Source of the DNA: Rhodococcus triatomae | Lineage (GTDB): Bacteria > Actinomycetota > Actinomycetes > Mycobacteriales > Mycobacteriaceae | DNA length: 64,000 bases | NCBI RefSeq assembly: GCF_014217785.1 | Contig: NZ_CP048814.1 | Coordinates: 3,596,001-3,660,000 of the forward strand | Direction of reading: 5' to 3' | Part shown: positions 8,894-17,484 of the stretch, one piece after another | Position numbering within the stretch: position 1 is the first letter of the stretch | How the letters are laid out: the number at the start of each line of letters is the position of its first letter | Program-made: the position numbers and the translations under genes | Notes under the pieces: model-generated | Databases searched by the model: none | The model's input: only the letters and a program-made list of their open reading frames with translations | Told to the model about the DNA's origin: nothing

Positions 8894-8925
8894 GTATCAT
8901 TAACTGACTGAATAGTTAATGATAC
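8894..8925. promoter_or_regulatory. Perfect 12-base inverted repeat, probable TetR operator
   Basis: GTATCATTAACT at 8894-8905 and AGTTAATGATAC at 8914-8925 are exact reverse complements separated by eight bases. The site is AT-rich and abuts the TetR start, so it is the likely autoregulatory operator. Confidence 0.8.
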
Positions 8926-9027
8926 GCCCCCGGGCTCGGCGTCACAGGCGTCACAATGGAACTGCCGACGTTTCGTACCCGCCGGGCCGCACCGCTCGCC
9001 GAGCCGTCGACGAGGAGTTGATCGTTC

Positions 9028-9435
9028 GTGAGCAGTGCCGTCCGGCTCATCCGCACCGACGCCCTGTCCGACGCCGCGGAGTACGCGTACGCGGCCATCG
9101 TGCCGGCGGGTTCTCGCCTGATATTCCTGGCGGGTTCGTGTCCACTGAATCTGGACGGCACCACGGCGGGCATCGGCGACTACCGCGCCCAGGCGGCGAA
9201 GTGCGTCGAGAACCTCCGTGTGGCCCTCGCCGAGGCGGGTGCCTCGATCCGGGACGTCGTGAGCACCCGGGTGCTGGTGGCGACGACTTCCCAGGACGAT
9301 CTCGTGGCGGCGTGGGAGGTGGTCCGTGACGCATTCGCCGACCATGACGTGCCGAGCACGCTGATGGGCGTGACGATCCTCGGTTACGACGATCAACTGG
9401 TCGAGGTGGAGGCCGTCGCCGCGGTCGCCGAGTAA
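9028..9435 (+). CDS. RidA/YjgF-family protein lacking the usual arginine
   Basis: A 135-residue Rid-family protein with the typical pattern around VSTRVLVATTSQDDLVAAW and a C-terminal VEVEAVAAVAE. Genuine RidA imine deaminases carry an essential Arg (Arg105 in E. coli) in the segment just before the final strand. Here that segment reads LGYDDQLVEVEAVA with no Arg, so deaminase activity is doubtful. GAGGAG lies about ten bases before the GTG start. It stands alone between the TetR operator and the sucrase/ferredoxin-like gene. Confidence 0.75.
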   Translation: MSSAVRLIRTDALSDAAEYAYAAIVPAGSRLIFLAGSCPLNLDGTTAGIGDYRAQAAKCVENLRVALAEAGASIRDVVSTRVLVATTSQDDLVAAWEVVRDAFADHDVPSTLMGVTILGYDDQLVEVEAVAAVAE

Positions 9436-9491
9436 TCTCCGTACACCGACCTCGGGGCGGAGACCGGACGCCGGGTGGGCACAATGAAGCC

Positions 9492-10430
9492 GTGACCGTC
9501 ACGACCGAGAGCAGTGGGATGCCGACCTGTTCGGCACTGTCCTCCGCGGACGAGCCGCTACCCGGTACGGCCGCGCATGCGCCCCGGTGGGTGTGCCTCG
9601 AGATGCCGAGTGGGTGGGGCCGCGACGTGCTCGACGGAGCCGCACTCGGTGCGGACCTCGCGGCTGAACTGTCCGCCCGTGCCGACGCGGCCGGGATCCG
9701 GTTGCTGTTCATCCGGCGTGCCGGCCGGGTCGAGTACACGCGTGCGCGGCGCACGGTACTGCTCGCGAACACCGAGCCGGGAACGTCCTGGTGTGAACGA
9801 CTCGAGATCGGCCACCTGGCCGACCTGCTGGACCTTCCACTCGACCGGATGAGCGGTCCGGCACCCGGGATCGGTGCGTTGCAGACGACGCCCGTCGCGT
9901 TGGTGTGTGCGCACGGTAAACGCGACCGCTGCTGCGCCGTCCTCGGCCGGCCGGTCGCTGCCGCCCTCGCCGGGGAGTTCGGGGACGCGGTCTGGGAGTG
10001 CTCGCACACCGGAGGACACCGGTTCGCTCCGTCGATGATCGTGCTGCCGACCGGATACACCTACGGCCGGCTCGCGCCCGCGGCGAGTCTCGACGTGCTG
10101 CGGTGGGCTGCGCGTGGCGCCGTGTATCCGGAGGGTCTGCGTGGACGCAGTACCTGGCCCGCCGCCGGGCAGGTCGCCGAGATCGCAGTGCGCGGGAGGG
10201 AATCCGCAGATGCGGAGGAGCTCACGGTGCGCGGTACCACCGTCTTCCACGCGGACGGCAGGTCCTGGGACGTGAACATGGTCGATCAGGTACTCGAGCC
10301 ACGGCCCGCGAGCTGCGGCGCGGCGTCGAAACCGGTCACGGCGTTGGTCGCCGTCGACGTCCGGACTGCTTCGACGGTCGGCGTTACGGCCCCTCGACGA
10401 GACGCTCCAGGTTCCGTTGCCGACGAGTGA
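9492..10430 (+). CDS. Sucrase/ferredoxin-like protein (thioredoxin-like [2Fe-2S] fold)
   Basis: A 312-residue member of the Suc-Fer-like family. The characteristic segment VCAHGKRDRCCAVLGRPVA at about residues 137-155 and the motif SHTGGHRFAP near 178 supply the Cys and His residues that define the family, thought to bind an iron-sulfur cluster in a thioredoxin-like fold. The physiological role is not established. The GTG start at 9492 gives normal length. The last 47 bases overlap the end of the convergent merR gene. Confidence 0.75.
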   Translation: MTVTTESSGMPTCSALSSADEPLPGTAAHAPRWVCLEMPSGWGRDVLDGAALGADLAAELSARADAAGIRLLFIRRAGRVEYTRARRTVLLANTEPGTSWCERLEIGHLADLLDLPLDRMSGPAPGIGALQTTPVALVCAHGKRDRCCAVLGRPVAAALAGEFGDAVWECSHTGGHRFAPSMIVLPTGYTYGRLAPAASLDVLRWAARGAVYPEGLRGRSTWPAAGQVAEIAVRGRESADAEELTVRGTTVFHADGRSWDVNMVDQVLEPRPASCGAASKPVTALVAVDVRTASTVGVTAPRRDAPGSVADE

Positions 10431-10728
10431 GCAACTCGATCTGTTCCCGGACCTCTCGGATCTCGCGGCGAAGCAGATCGTCTACCTCGGAGCAGAGTTC
10501 GATGCTCGGATCGTCACCGTGGACACACGGAAGAAGTGACCGGATGGACTCGGTGTTCAGGCCCGCATCGAGAAGGAGCCGGATTCGGTGCACGACCTCC
10601 GTCGCGTCCTCGGCGTAGTCGCGGTAGCCGTTCGGCTGACGGCTCGCGTCCAGTAGACCCTGCTGTTCGTAGTAGCGGAGCAGCCGCGGTGAGGTGCCGG
10701 TCTTTCGTGCGAGTTCGCCGATGAGCAT
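10384..10728 (-). CDS. MerR-family transcriptional regulator
   Basis: A 114-residue regulator with the classical N-terminus MLIGELARKTGTSPRLLRYYEQQGLL, a winged helix-turn-helix, followed by a coiled-coil dimerisation helix (REIREVREQIELLTRRQRNL). The C-terminal effector region is short, with a single pair of Cys (Cys68 and Cys79) too far apart for a standard metal site, so the inducer is unknown. It is divergent from the class IV aminotransferase, whose promoter has MerR-type geometry. Confidence 0.85.
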   Translation of the reverse strand: MLIGELARKTGTSPRLLRYYEQQGLLDASRQPNGYRDYAEDATEVVHRIRLLLDAGLNTESIRSLLPCVHGDDPSIELCSEVDDLLRREIREVREQIELLTRRQRNLERLVEGP

Positions 10729-10779
10729 GTATTCCCCTGGTGGTGACGAAGCTCGACGTCCGTCGATCCGCCGTCGGGC

Positions 10780-10811
10780 TTGACCTTGACACCGATGTCA
10801 CGGCCTACGTT
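10780..10811 (+). promoter_or_regulatory. MerR-type promoter of the class IV aminotransferase
   Basis: TTGACC at 10780-10785 and TACGTT at 10806-10811 are 20 bases apart, the overlong spacing typical of MerR-activated promoters. Between them lies the dyad CCTTGACA-CCGA-TGTCACGG (10784-10803, one mismatch). The expected transcription start falls at about 10818, on or just before the ATG, implying a leaderless mRNA. Confidence 0.6.
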
Positions 10812-10818
10812 CGATCCT

Positions 10819-11658
10819 ATGAGTGCAGCGAACATCGTGACAGGTGCAACCGACTCCCTACTGGATTCCGTACTGACAGACGGACGGCCGACGGATCTCG
10901 ACACACTCGGTGTGGTCGCGTTCGGTGGCTTCGCCCACTTCACGGCGATGCAGGTCCGGGACGGCGCCGTACGAGGGCTCGATCTCCACGTGGATCGGGT
11001 CGTCGATGCGTCTCGGCGACTGTTCGGTGCCGAGCTCGCCCCGGAACGGGTTCGCTCCGATCTGCGGGCCGCCCTGGCCTCGGCTCCGCCGGACCTGTCG
11101 TTGACGATGACGGTCTTCGACTCTCACCGTGAGTTCACCAACGAGCCGGTCGAGCCACTGCTGAGGACGATGGTCCGGACGGGGCCGCCCTCGTCCGGAC
11201 CGGAGGGCCCGCTCGCTCTCGGGATCTTCGAGCACGAGAGGTTCATGCCCGAGATCAAGCAGGTCGGGGAGGGCGCCAAGACCTACTTCATGCGCCGTGC
11301 CCGGGACGAGGGGTTCGACGATGCGGCGTTCGTCGATCGTGAAGGACGCGTGAGCGAGGCTTCCATCTGGAACCTCGCGTTCTGGGACGGTGAGGCGGTG
11401 GTGTGGCCGCGTGCCGAGATCCTCACCGGAACCAGGATGGGCATCCTGCAACGCCGACTCGAGTCCGTGGGAATCGAGCAGCGTACCGAAACTGTTCGTG
11501 TGCAGGAACTTTCCACATATCAAGGTGCCGCGGTGATCAACTCCTGGACGGCCGGAATCGAGGTCCGGCAAATCGGCGAGACGCCGTTCGCCGGATCCTC
11601 CGCGCTGGTGAAGGTGCTGCGCGACGCGTACGAGAACGAGCCCCCGGTGCAACCGTGA
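10819..11658 (+). CDS. Class IV aminotransferase (PLP fold type IV)
   Basis: A 279-residue protein of the branched-chain aminotransferase/aminodeoxychorismate lyase fold. The likely PLP lysine lies in EIKQVGEGAKTYFMRRAR, and the segment VSEASIWNLAFWDGEAVVWP is the conserved (E-x-S-x-x-N) region near the cofactor phosphate. It resembles actinobacterial aminotransferases and lyases that are hard to tell apart by sequence, so the substrate is not named. It is divergent from merR and has a MerR-type promoter, which suggests stress or metabolite induction. Confidence 0.75.
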   Translation: MSAANIVTGATDSLLDSVLTDGRPTDLDTLGVVAFGGFAHFTAMQVRDGAVRGLDLHVDRVVDASRRLFGAELAPERVRSDLRAALASAPPDLSLTMTVFDSHREFTNEPVEPLLRTMVRTGPPSSGPEGPLALGIFEHERFMPEIKQVGEGAKTYFMRRARDEGFDDAAFVDREGRVSEASIWNLAFWDGEAVVWPRAEILTGTRMGILQRRLESVGIEQRTETVRVQELSTYQGAAVINSWTAGIEVRQIGETPFAGSSALVKVLRDAYENEPPVQP

Positions 11659-11708
11659 GGGAGGCCGTCCGCGGTGTACAGGCGCGTCGCTACGGGTTCG
11701 AGCGGACC

Positions 11709-11737
11709 TTGATTCGAACATTCTTTCGAGGTAATGT
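11709..11737 (+). promoter_or_regulatory. Leaderless promoter of the 13E12 gene
   Basis: TTGATT at 11709-11714, 17 bases, then TAATGT at 11732-11737. The ATG is seven bases beyond the -10, so transcription should start on the initiation codon. The LexA box fills the spacer. Confidence 0.6.
11714..11729 (+). promoter_or_regulatory. LexA (SOS) box upstream of the 13E12 gene
   Basis: TCGAACATTCTTTCGA differs from TCGAAC-N4-GTTCGA at one position. It lies between the -35 and -10 elements, so LexA binding would occlude RNA polymerase. Members of the 13E12 family are known LexA targets in M. tuberculosis. Confidence 0.75.
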
Positions 11738-11743
11738 GCGTGC

Positions 11744-13123
11744 ATGGGGTATCAGGGGGATCGTTTCCGGAAACGGACCAGTCGTGAGTTGTTGTGTGAC
11801 GCTGTCGCGTTGAGCGCGAAGATCGCGGTGTGGGAGGCGCAGCGGGTGGCTGTGGTCGCCGAGGTCGAGCGCCGGTGTACGCGGGTGGATCATGGTTTCG
11901 CGTCGACGAAGGGGTGGTTGTCGTCGGTGACGGTGGTGTCGCCGGGTGCGGCGGGGCGGATCGTGGAACTCGGTGCCGGGTTGGCCGAGCATCCCGCGGT
12001 GGCGGAGGCGTTCGATGCAGGTCGGATCGCGTTCGAGCATGCGTTGCTGATCGTCCGGTTCTGCACGGAGCCCCCGAAGGGCATGCCTGCGGAGGCGTTG
12101 CCGGGGTGTGTGGCGGCGTTGCTGGCGGCGGCGGACGGGCCGTTGGCGCGTACCGACGGGGTGCGGGCGGCGGTTGCGAAGTTGGAGGCGATCTTCGAAT
12201 CCGATGACCAGCCCGCGTCGGAGGACACCGACCGTAACGAGCTGTATGTGTCGAAGACGTTGAATGGTCGGGTCGCGATTCGTGGTGACGTGGACGCGGT
12301 CACGGGGGAGATGCTGTTGACCGCCCTGTCGAAATTCTCGGCGCCGCACCCGGCAGCGGACGGGACACGTGACCCGCGCACACCGTCCCGACGCCGCGCG
12401 GACGGGCTCGCCCAGTTGTTGTCGATGCTGCTCGCGTTCGGCGAGTTGGGGGTCGAGGGTGGGGAGCGTCCGCATCTGTCGGTGCACGTGCATGCGCGGG
12501 ATCTGGGCCAGGACCGGCGCGAGGAGTATGCCCGCAGAACACGGCCGGCCGACAACACAGATGCGCACCCCGCCGATCCTGGTGATCCTGCTGATGTCGC
12601 TGACCTCTCTGGTCTTGCCGATGTGCGGGGTATCGCGTGGTCGCCGTGGATGGGACCATTGACCATCAACACCGCCCGCTTGTTGGGGTGTGACGCGCAG
12701 GTGACGGCGATCGTGCTCGATGAGCACGGTGCCCCGTTGAGTGTGGGACGTACCCACCGCACTGTCACCAGGGCCCAGCGCACAGCGCTCGCCGCCCGCG
12801 ACGGTGGCTGCGCGTTCCCGGGCTGCGGAGCCACCGCCGCCTGGTGCGAGGGCCACCACATCAGGCATTGGGCGGACGGCGGACCCACCGACCTCGACAA
12901 CCTCGTGTTGCTCTGCGGCACCCACCACCGGCTACTGCACACCACGGACTGGGAAGTGGCGATCGGCAAGACCAGGCACCCGGTGTTCACCCCACCGGCG
13001 AGCGTCGACCCGGCTCGGGAAGCGATAGCCGTCCGCACCTCAGCCGCAGGTCGACGAAAACCGCATGGTCGCAGAGGCGCATGCCGCAACGACAACGCGA
13101 GACCCCGGCTCCGCCCGGTGTGA
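11744..13123 (+). CDS. 13E12-repeat family protein (DUF222 plus HNH endonuclease)
   Basis: A 459-residue protein with an N-terminal DUF222 region (about residues 10-320, rich in Ala and Leu) and a C-terminal HNH nuclease-like domain: GCAFPGCG, then GHHIRHWADGGPTDLDNLVL and CGTHHRLLH at about residues 355-405, including the zinc-type Cys and His pairs. This is the 13E12 repeat family, which occurs in many copies in mycobacteria and rhodococci. Some members sit in mobile introns or phage-like settings, but no flanking repeats are visible here. A LexA box and leaderless promoter precede it. The product may cut DNA, though activity has rarely been tested. Confidence 0.9.
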   Translation: MGYQGDRFRKRTSRELLCDAVALSAKIAVWEAQRVAVVAEVERRCTRVDHGFASTKGWLSSVTVVSPGAAGRIVELGAGLAEHPAVAEAFDAGRIAFEHALLIVRFCTEPPKGMPAEALPGCVAALLAAADGPLARTDGVRAAVAKLEAIFESDDQPASEDTDRNELYVSKTLNGRVAIRGDVDAVTGEMLLTALSKFSAPHPAADGTRDPRTPSRRRADGLAQLLSMLLAFGELGVEGGERPHLSVHVHARDLGQDRREEYARRTRPADNTDAHPADPGDPADVADLSGLADVRGIAWSPWMGPLTINTARLLGCDAQVTAIVLDEHGAPLSVGRTHRTVTRAQRTALAARDGGCAFPGCGATAAWCEGHHIRHWADGGPTDLDNLVLLCGTHHRLLHTTDWEVAIGKTRHPVFTPPASVDPAREAIAVRTSAAGRRKPHGRRGACRNDNARPRLRPV

Positions 13124-13195
13124 GCGGGCGACTGCCGGGGCAATCACCGCTCGAGAAATCACCGCCGGAGGTGTTGCGGAACATCCTCTCTCAGG

Positions 13196-15211
13196 TCACC
13201 AGTGTGTTCCCGGAACCAACCTGGCGAGGCGGCGTGCCACCTTGCCGACCGGGCTGGAGCGGTGCGGGCGGGGCCTGGACGTCGTGGTCGCTGTCTCGGG
13301 CGAGGTCGTGGGCGGCTGCGCCGGGGCGGCGGGTGACTCACCTTTCGCGGCGGGCGAGTCCGGATATGCACGGTAGAACTGGTGCATCACCCGGTCCTTG
13401 ACGCCGGGCGCGAAGACATGCCCGAGTTCGCCCAGGGTGCCCGACGGTACGTCGATGCGCTTGGGTCGGTCGGTCAACGCGCGCACCACCATCGCAGCCG
13501 CCTTCTCCGGGGACGTGATCGGCCCGACGTTGTACTTCCCGGTCGGGGCGATCATCGGGGTCTCCACGAGAGGCATGTGGATCGTGGTGAAAGTGATTCC
13601 GTCGGAGAGTGTCTCGGCAGCCGCGACGTCGGTGAAGCCGTCGAGCGCGGCCTTGCTCGCCACGTAGGCGGAGAATCGCGGTGTGCGCGCCTGGACGCCC
13701 GCGGTGGAGATGTTGACGATGTGACCGAACCCGCGTTCACGCATCTGAGGGAGCAGGGCGAGCACCATCCGGACCGCGCCGAAGTAGTTGACCGCCATGG
13801 TCCGTTCGAAATCGTGCAGCCGATCGGTGGAGTAGTAGAGCCCGCGACGAATCGACCGTCCCGCATTGTTGACCAACATGTCGACGTGATCGTGCTCGTC
13901 CAGGATCGCCTTGACGGTCTGGTCGACCGACTCGGTGTCGGTGATGTCGCACGTGTACCCGTACGCGGAGCCACCGGCATCACGGATCTCGGTGACCACG
14001 GCGTCGAGTTCCTCCGAGCGGCGAGCGAGGAGCAGTACCGTCGCTCCCTTGGCTGCAGCCGCAATGGCCGAGTAGCGGCCGATGCCGGAGGACCCGCCGG
14101 TGATGACGATGACGCGCCCGCCGAGATCGCTCCCCGAACGGGTTTCCTTCTTACGTCCGGGATCGAGATTGCGGCGCCAGTAGCTCCACAGGGCAGGTGC
14201 GTACTCGGCGAATGCCGGCACGTCGATCCCGGTACCGTGCAGTGCCTTCCGGGTGTCCTCGTTGACGAACTCGGTGGGCAGGGTGACATTGTCGAGCAGC
14301 ACCGGCGGGATACCGGCCCGCTCGAGGACGGCCCTGCGTCCGCCCTCGAGGGAGCGGACCGGAAGGGGAGAAAGCAACGGCTTGGCCAGCCCACCCGGCA
14401 GATCGGCGACCGGCCTCGGGGCGCCCGACGCCTCGGCGAGGGCCGCGTAGATCTCGCGTACCGGCTGTGGCCGCGGATTGACGAGGTGGAACGCCTGTCC
14501 GTCCCGTTCCGGCTGGTGCATCAGCTCGACGATCGCGGCCGCGACGTAGTCGACCGGCACGACGTTGGTGGCACCCAGGTCGGGAACGGCGACCGGGAGG
14601 GCACGCGGCAGTCGGCCGAGCGTCTTCAGTGACGGGAACAGGTAGTAGGGCCCGTCGATCTTGTCCATCTCGCCGGTCACGGAGTTCCCGACCACGGCCG
14701 ACGGTCGGTACACCCGCCAGCGCAGGCCGTCGGCCTCACGGACCAGCCGCTCCGCTTCGAACTTCGTGCGATGGTACGGAGTCGGAAAGCCCTGGCCGAG
14801 ATCGAAATCCGTCTCCCCGAACGTGCCGCGATGGTTGCCCGCGACGGCGATCGACGAGACGTGGTGCAGGGTGGCGCCGAGTTCCTGGGCGAGGGCGATC
14901 ACCGAGCGGGTGCCGTCGACGTTGGTGGCGGCCTGGTCCTCGCCCGCGGTGAGGTCGTAGATCGCTCCCAGGTGCAGGACGTGGTCCGCGGCGGGGGGAT
15001 TGTCGACACCGAGCCCCGGTGCGGTGAGATCGCCGACCAGCGCATGGATCCGATCACCCCCGTCGATGGTGCGGGCGAGCCGGTCCAGCCGGCCCACTGA
15101 TGCACTACGCACCAGGACGTGGATCTCGGCGTCGGCGTCGCGTTCGAGCAGCAGGGGCAGCACGTTGCGGCCGAGGAACCCGGTTCCGCCGGTGACGATG
15201 TAGGTGGACAT
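13196..15211 (-). CDS. Two-domain SDR oxidoreductase, AcrA1-like fatty acyl reductase
   Basis: A 671-residue protein built from two Rossmann modules. The N-terminal extended-SDR domain begins TGGTGFLGRNV (residues 7-17) with a Y-x-x-x-K site in YHRTKFE. The C-terminal classical SDR domain has TGGSSGIGRYS at about 375 and YVASKAALDG at about 515. This architecture matches mycobacterial AcrA1 (Rv3391), described as an acyl-CoA/fatty acyl reductase. It lies 33 bases after the MMPL stop on the same strand, which suggests a lipid-synthesis and export unit. The final 30 residues are basic and low in complexity. Confidence 0.75.
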   Translation of the reverse strand: MSTYIVTGGTGFLGRNVLPLLLERDADAEIHVLVRSASVGRLDRLARTIDGGDRIHALVGDLTAPGLGVDNPPAADHVLHLGAIYDLTAGEDQAATNVDGTRSVIALAQELGATLHHVSSIAVAGNHRGTFGETDFDLGQGFPTPYHRTKFEAERLVREADGLRWRVYRPSAVVGNSVTGEMDKIDGPYYLFPSLKTLGRLPRALPVAVPDLGATNVVPVDYVAAAIVELMHQPERDGQAFHLVNPRPQPVREIYAALAEASGAPRPVADLPGGLAKPLLSPLPVRSLEGGRRAVLERAGIPPVLLDNVTLPTEFVNEDTRKALHGTGIDVPAFAEYAPALWSYWRRNLDPGRKKETRSGSDLGGRVIVITGGSSGIGRYSAIAAAAKGATVLLLARRSEELDAVVTEIRDAGGSAYGYTCDITDTESVDQTVKAILDEHDHVDMLVNNAGRSIRRGLYYSTDRLHDFERTMAVNYFGAVRMVLALLPQMRERGFGHIVNISTAGVQARTPRFSAYVASKAALDGFTDVAAAETLSDGITFTTIHMPLVETPMIAPTGKYNVGPITSPEKAAAMVVRALTDRPKRIDVPSGTLGELGHVFAPGVKDRVMHQFYRAYPDSPAAKGESPAAPAQPPTTSPETATTTSRPRPHRSSPVGKVARRLARLVPGTHW

Positions 15212-15219
15212 ATCTGTAA

Positions 15220-15235
15220 CTTACTTCAAAGTAAG
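15220..15235. promoter_or_regulatory. Inverted repeat before the AcrA1-like gene
   Basis: CTTACTT-CA-AAGTAAG, a 7-base perfect dyad nine bases upstream of the SDR start codon and nine bases past the MMPL stop region. Its shape fits a TetR- or FadR-type operator; no matching regulator gene is adjacent. Confidence 0.5.
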
Positions 15236-15244
15236 GTCATGGCA

Positions 15245-17365
15245 CTAGTGGCCGATCCCGACTTTTTCGTGGACTCGCTTCATCCAGCGCGGGGCCCACC
15301 AGTTGGCCTCGCCCATCAGCTTCACCAGTGACGGCACCAGCAGCATGCGCACCACCGTCGCATCGACGATGAGCGCGATGATCATGCCGACACCGAGGAA
15401 CCGCATGATCGACAGCCCGGAGATGGTGAATGCACCGGTCACCACGATCAACAGGAGGGCTGCCGCGGTCACGATCCGGCCCGTACGGGCCGCCCCGAAG
15501 GTCACCGCCTCCTCGGTGCTCGCGCCTGCGGCGCGGGCCTCGACCATTCGTGACATGAGGAACACCTCGTAGTCGGTGGACAGCCCGAAGACCACGGCCA
15601 GGATCAGCACGACGAAGGTGGGCTCCAGCGGGGCGGGAGTGATGCCGAGCAACTCCGCGCCGTGGCCGAGCTGGAAGATCCAGGTGAGCGCGCCGAACGT
15701 CGCGGCGAGGCTGAGCCCCGCCATCGCGACGGCCTTGATCGGCAGCACGACCGAGCCGAAGGCGAGGAAGAGCAGCAGCAGGGTGGAGACCACCATGATC
15801 GCGATCATCACCGGAAGCCACGCCGTGATCGCGGCGTTGCCGTCGTCGACGGTCGCCTGCCCGCCGCCGACCAGCAGTTCCGTGCCGGCCGGTGGCGATA
15901 TCGCCCGGAGGTCGCGCACGGCATCGCTCTGCGCGGCCGTCTCGACGCCCTGGGCGTAGACAGCCGAGATGGCGACGAGGTCACCCCGGGAGCCGAGGAC
16001 GGACGCCTGTCCGATCCCGGGGACCTCGCCCGCCTGACGAGCGACCGCTGACGCGTCCTCGAGACTCGGTGGGGTGTCGTCGGTCGAACGCAGGATCAGT
16101 GTGGCGCCGTTGCCGGTGGTCGGGAAGTCCTGGGTCAAGATGTCGGTGGCGACGCGTGCCGGATCGTCCTCGGGGAGCGCCGTATAGGTCACCTCACCGA
16201 ACGACGCCTTCAGCAGGGGCGACGCCATGAGCAGGAGAGCGCCGACGATGAGGACGGCGATCGTCGCGGGCCGTCGCATCACCTTGGTGACGACGGCCGT
16301 CCAGAATCTGCGGGCGCGGGCCTCGCCGCGATCGGCGGCGCCCTTGCGCCACGTGAGGGAGTTGATCCGCGTCCCGAGAATCGCCAGCAGCGCCGGCACG
16401 AGCGTCAACGACAGCACCGCGGCGCTGGCGACCGCCGCCATGGCACCGAATCCGAGTGATTTGATCACGCCCTGCGGGAAGACGAGCATCCCGGCGAACG
16501 CGCACACCAGCAGCAGACCGGAGAACGCGATGGTGCGCCCGGCGGTGAGCACGGTCCGTGTCGTCGCCTCCGCGGGCGTGGCACCGTTGGCCAGTTCTTC
16601 CCGGAATCTCCCGACCACGAACAGTCCGTAGTCGATGGCGAGACCGAGCCCGAGCAGCGACGCGACGTTCACGGCGAACGAACTGACGTCGGTCACGAGA
16701 GTGAGCAGGCGCAGGATCGCCAGCGCGCAGAACACCGCCATCGCGCCGACGAACACGGGTACGGCGGCCGCGACGAGCCCGCCGAAGATGAAGAACAGCA
16801 GCACGAGGGTGATCGGCAACGCGATTGCCTCGGCCTTGATGAGATCGTTCTGCAGGTGCTGGGTGAACGCGACGCCGACCACCGAGTTTCCGGCGAACTG
16901 TACGTCGACGCCGTCCACCTCGAGCTGGGGCAGGAGGTCGTTGAAGTTCCCCATCGTCACGCCCGAGTCGTGATCGAGGATGATCGCCGCGGCCGCGGTC
17001 GTGCCGTCCTCGGAGCGGAGCGATTGCGCGACCTGAGGTGGTCCCGACCAGTAGGACGACACCGAATGGGTGGACACGTTCCCGGCGAACTCGTCGAGTG
17101 TGGCGGTCACCCGCGGGCCGATGTCGTCGAGGGTCTCCCCGTTCTCGGGGGTGTAGAGGGCGATGATGTCGGGAGTCTGTGGGCCGAGGGTGTCCTCGGT
17201 GATCCGGGCCACCTCGGCGGACTCGCTTCCCGGGTCGATGAACCCGCCCTGGCTCATCTTCCCGAAGACTCCGCTACCCCATATCCCGGCGAGAACGGCG
17301 ACCAGGACGACGAGCCCGAGAACCCACCATTTGCGCGCGACGACGAATCCGGCCCACCGTGTCAT
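15245..17365 (-). CDS. MMPL/RND-family transporter
   Basis: A 706-residue membrane protein with the two-fold MMPL layout: helix 1 near residues 12-32, a large extracytoplasmic loop, a block of five helices, then a second large loop and five more helices. Each half carries the family signature after a transmembrane helix: LGLGLAIDYGLFVVGRFREE in the first and VFGLSTDYEVFLMSRMVE in the second, whose Asp-Tyr pairs take part in proton relay. MMPL proteins export lipids or lipid-linked compounds. AAGGAAG six bases before the ATG decides the start. The downstream acyl reductase points to a lipid cargo. Confidence 0.9.
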   Translation of the reverse strand: MTRWAGFVVARKWWVLGLVVLVAVLAGIWGSGVFGKMSQGGFIDPGSESAEVARITEDTLGPQTPDIIALYTPENGETLDDIGPRVTATLDEFAGNVSTHSVSSYWSGPPQVAQSLRSEDGTTAAAAIILDHDSGVTMGNFNDLLPQLEVDGVDVQFAGNSVVGVAFTQHLQNDLIKAEAIALPITLVLLFFIFGGLVAAAVPVFVGAMAVFCALAILRLLTLVTDVSSFAVNVASLLGLGLAIDYGLFVVGRFREELANGATPAEATTRTVLTAGRTIAFSGLLLVCAFAGMLVFPQGVIKSLGFGAMAAVASAAVLSLTLVPALLAILGTRINSLTWRKGAADRGEARARRFWTAVVTKVMRRPATIAVLIVGALLLMASPLLKASFGEVTYTALPEDDPARVATDILTQDFPTTGNGATLILRSTDDTPPSLEDASAVARQAGEVPGIGQASVLGSRGDLVAISAVYAQGVETAAQSDAVRDLRAISPPAGTELLVGGGQATVDDGNAAITAWLPVMIAIMVVSTLLLLFLAFGSVVLPIKAVAMAGLSLAATFGALTWIFQLGHGAELLGITPAPLEPTFVVLILAVVFGLSTDYEVFLMSRMVEARAAGASTEEAVTFGAARTGRIVTAAALLLIVVTGAFTISGLSIMRFLGVGMIIALIVDATVVRMLLVPSLVKLMGEANWWAPRWMKRVHEKVGIGH

Positions 17366-17484
17366 GACTTCCTTACGTTCTGCTCCGGGCGGTCCCGCAA
17401 CGCGCGGGCACGATTGCCGACGATAACGACTTTCGCGGGGCGGAGGGCGGGGGCCGTGACGTACGTCTCGGCGAATCCGGCATA
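17366..17484. promoter_or_regulatory. Intergenic region between MMPL and the B12 riboswitch
   Basis: This stretch must hold the promoter for the MMPL gene on the minus strand and for the riboswitch operon on the plus strand. It includes ACGTACGT-like bases near 17460 but no pair of -35 and -10 elements that I can call with confidence. No small gene is evident. Confidence 0.4.

Noticed and set aside
11744-13123. 13E12 gene as part of an insertion sequence or intron
   Set aside because: No terminal inverted repeats, target duplication, reverse transcriptase or transposase is visible nearby.
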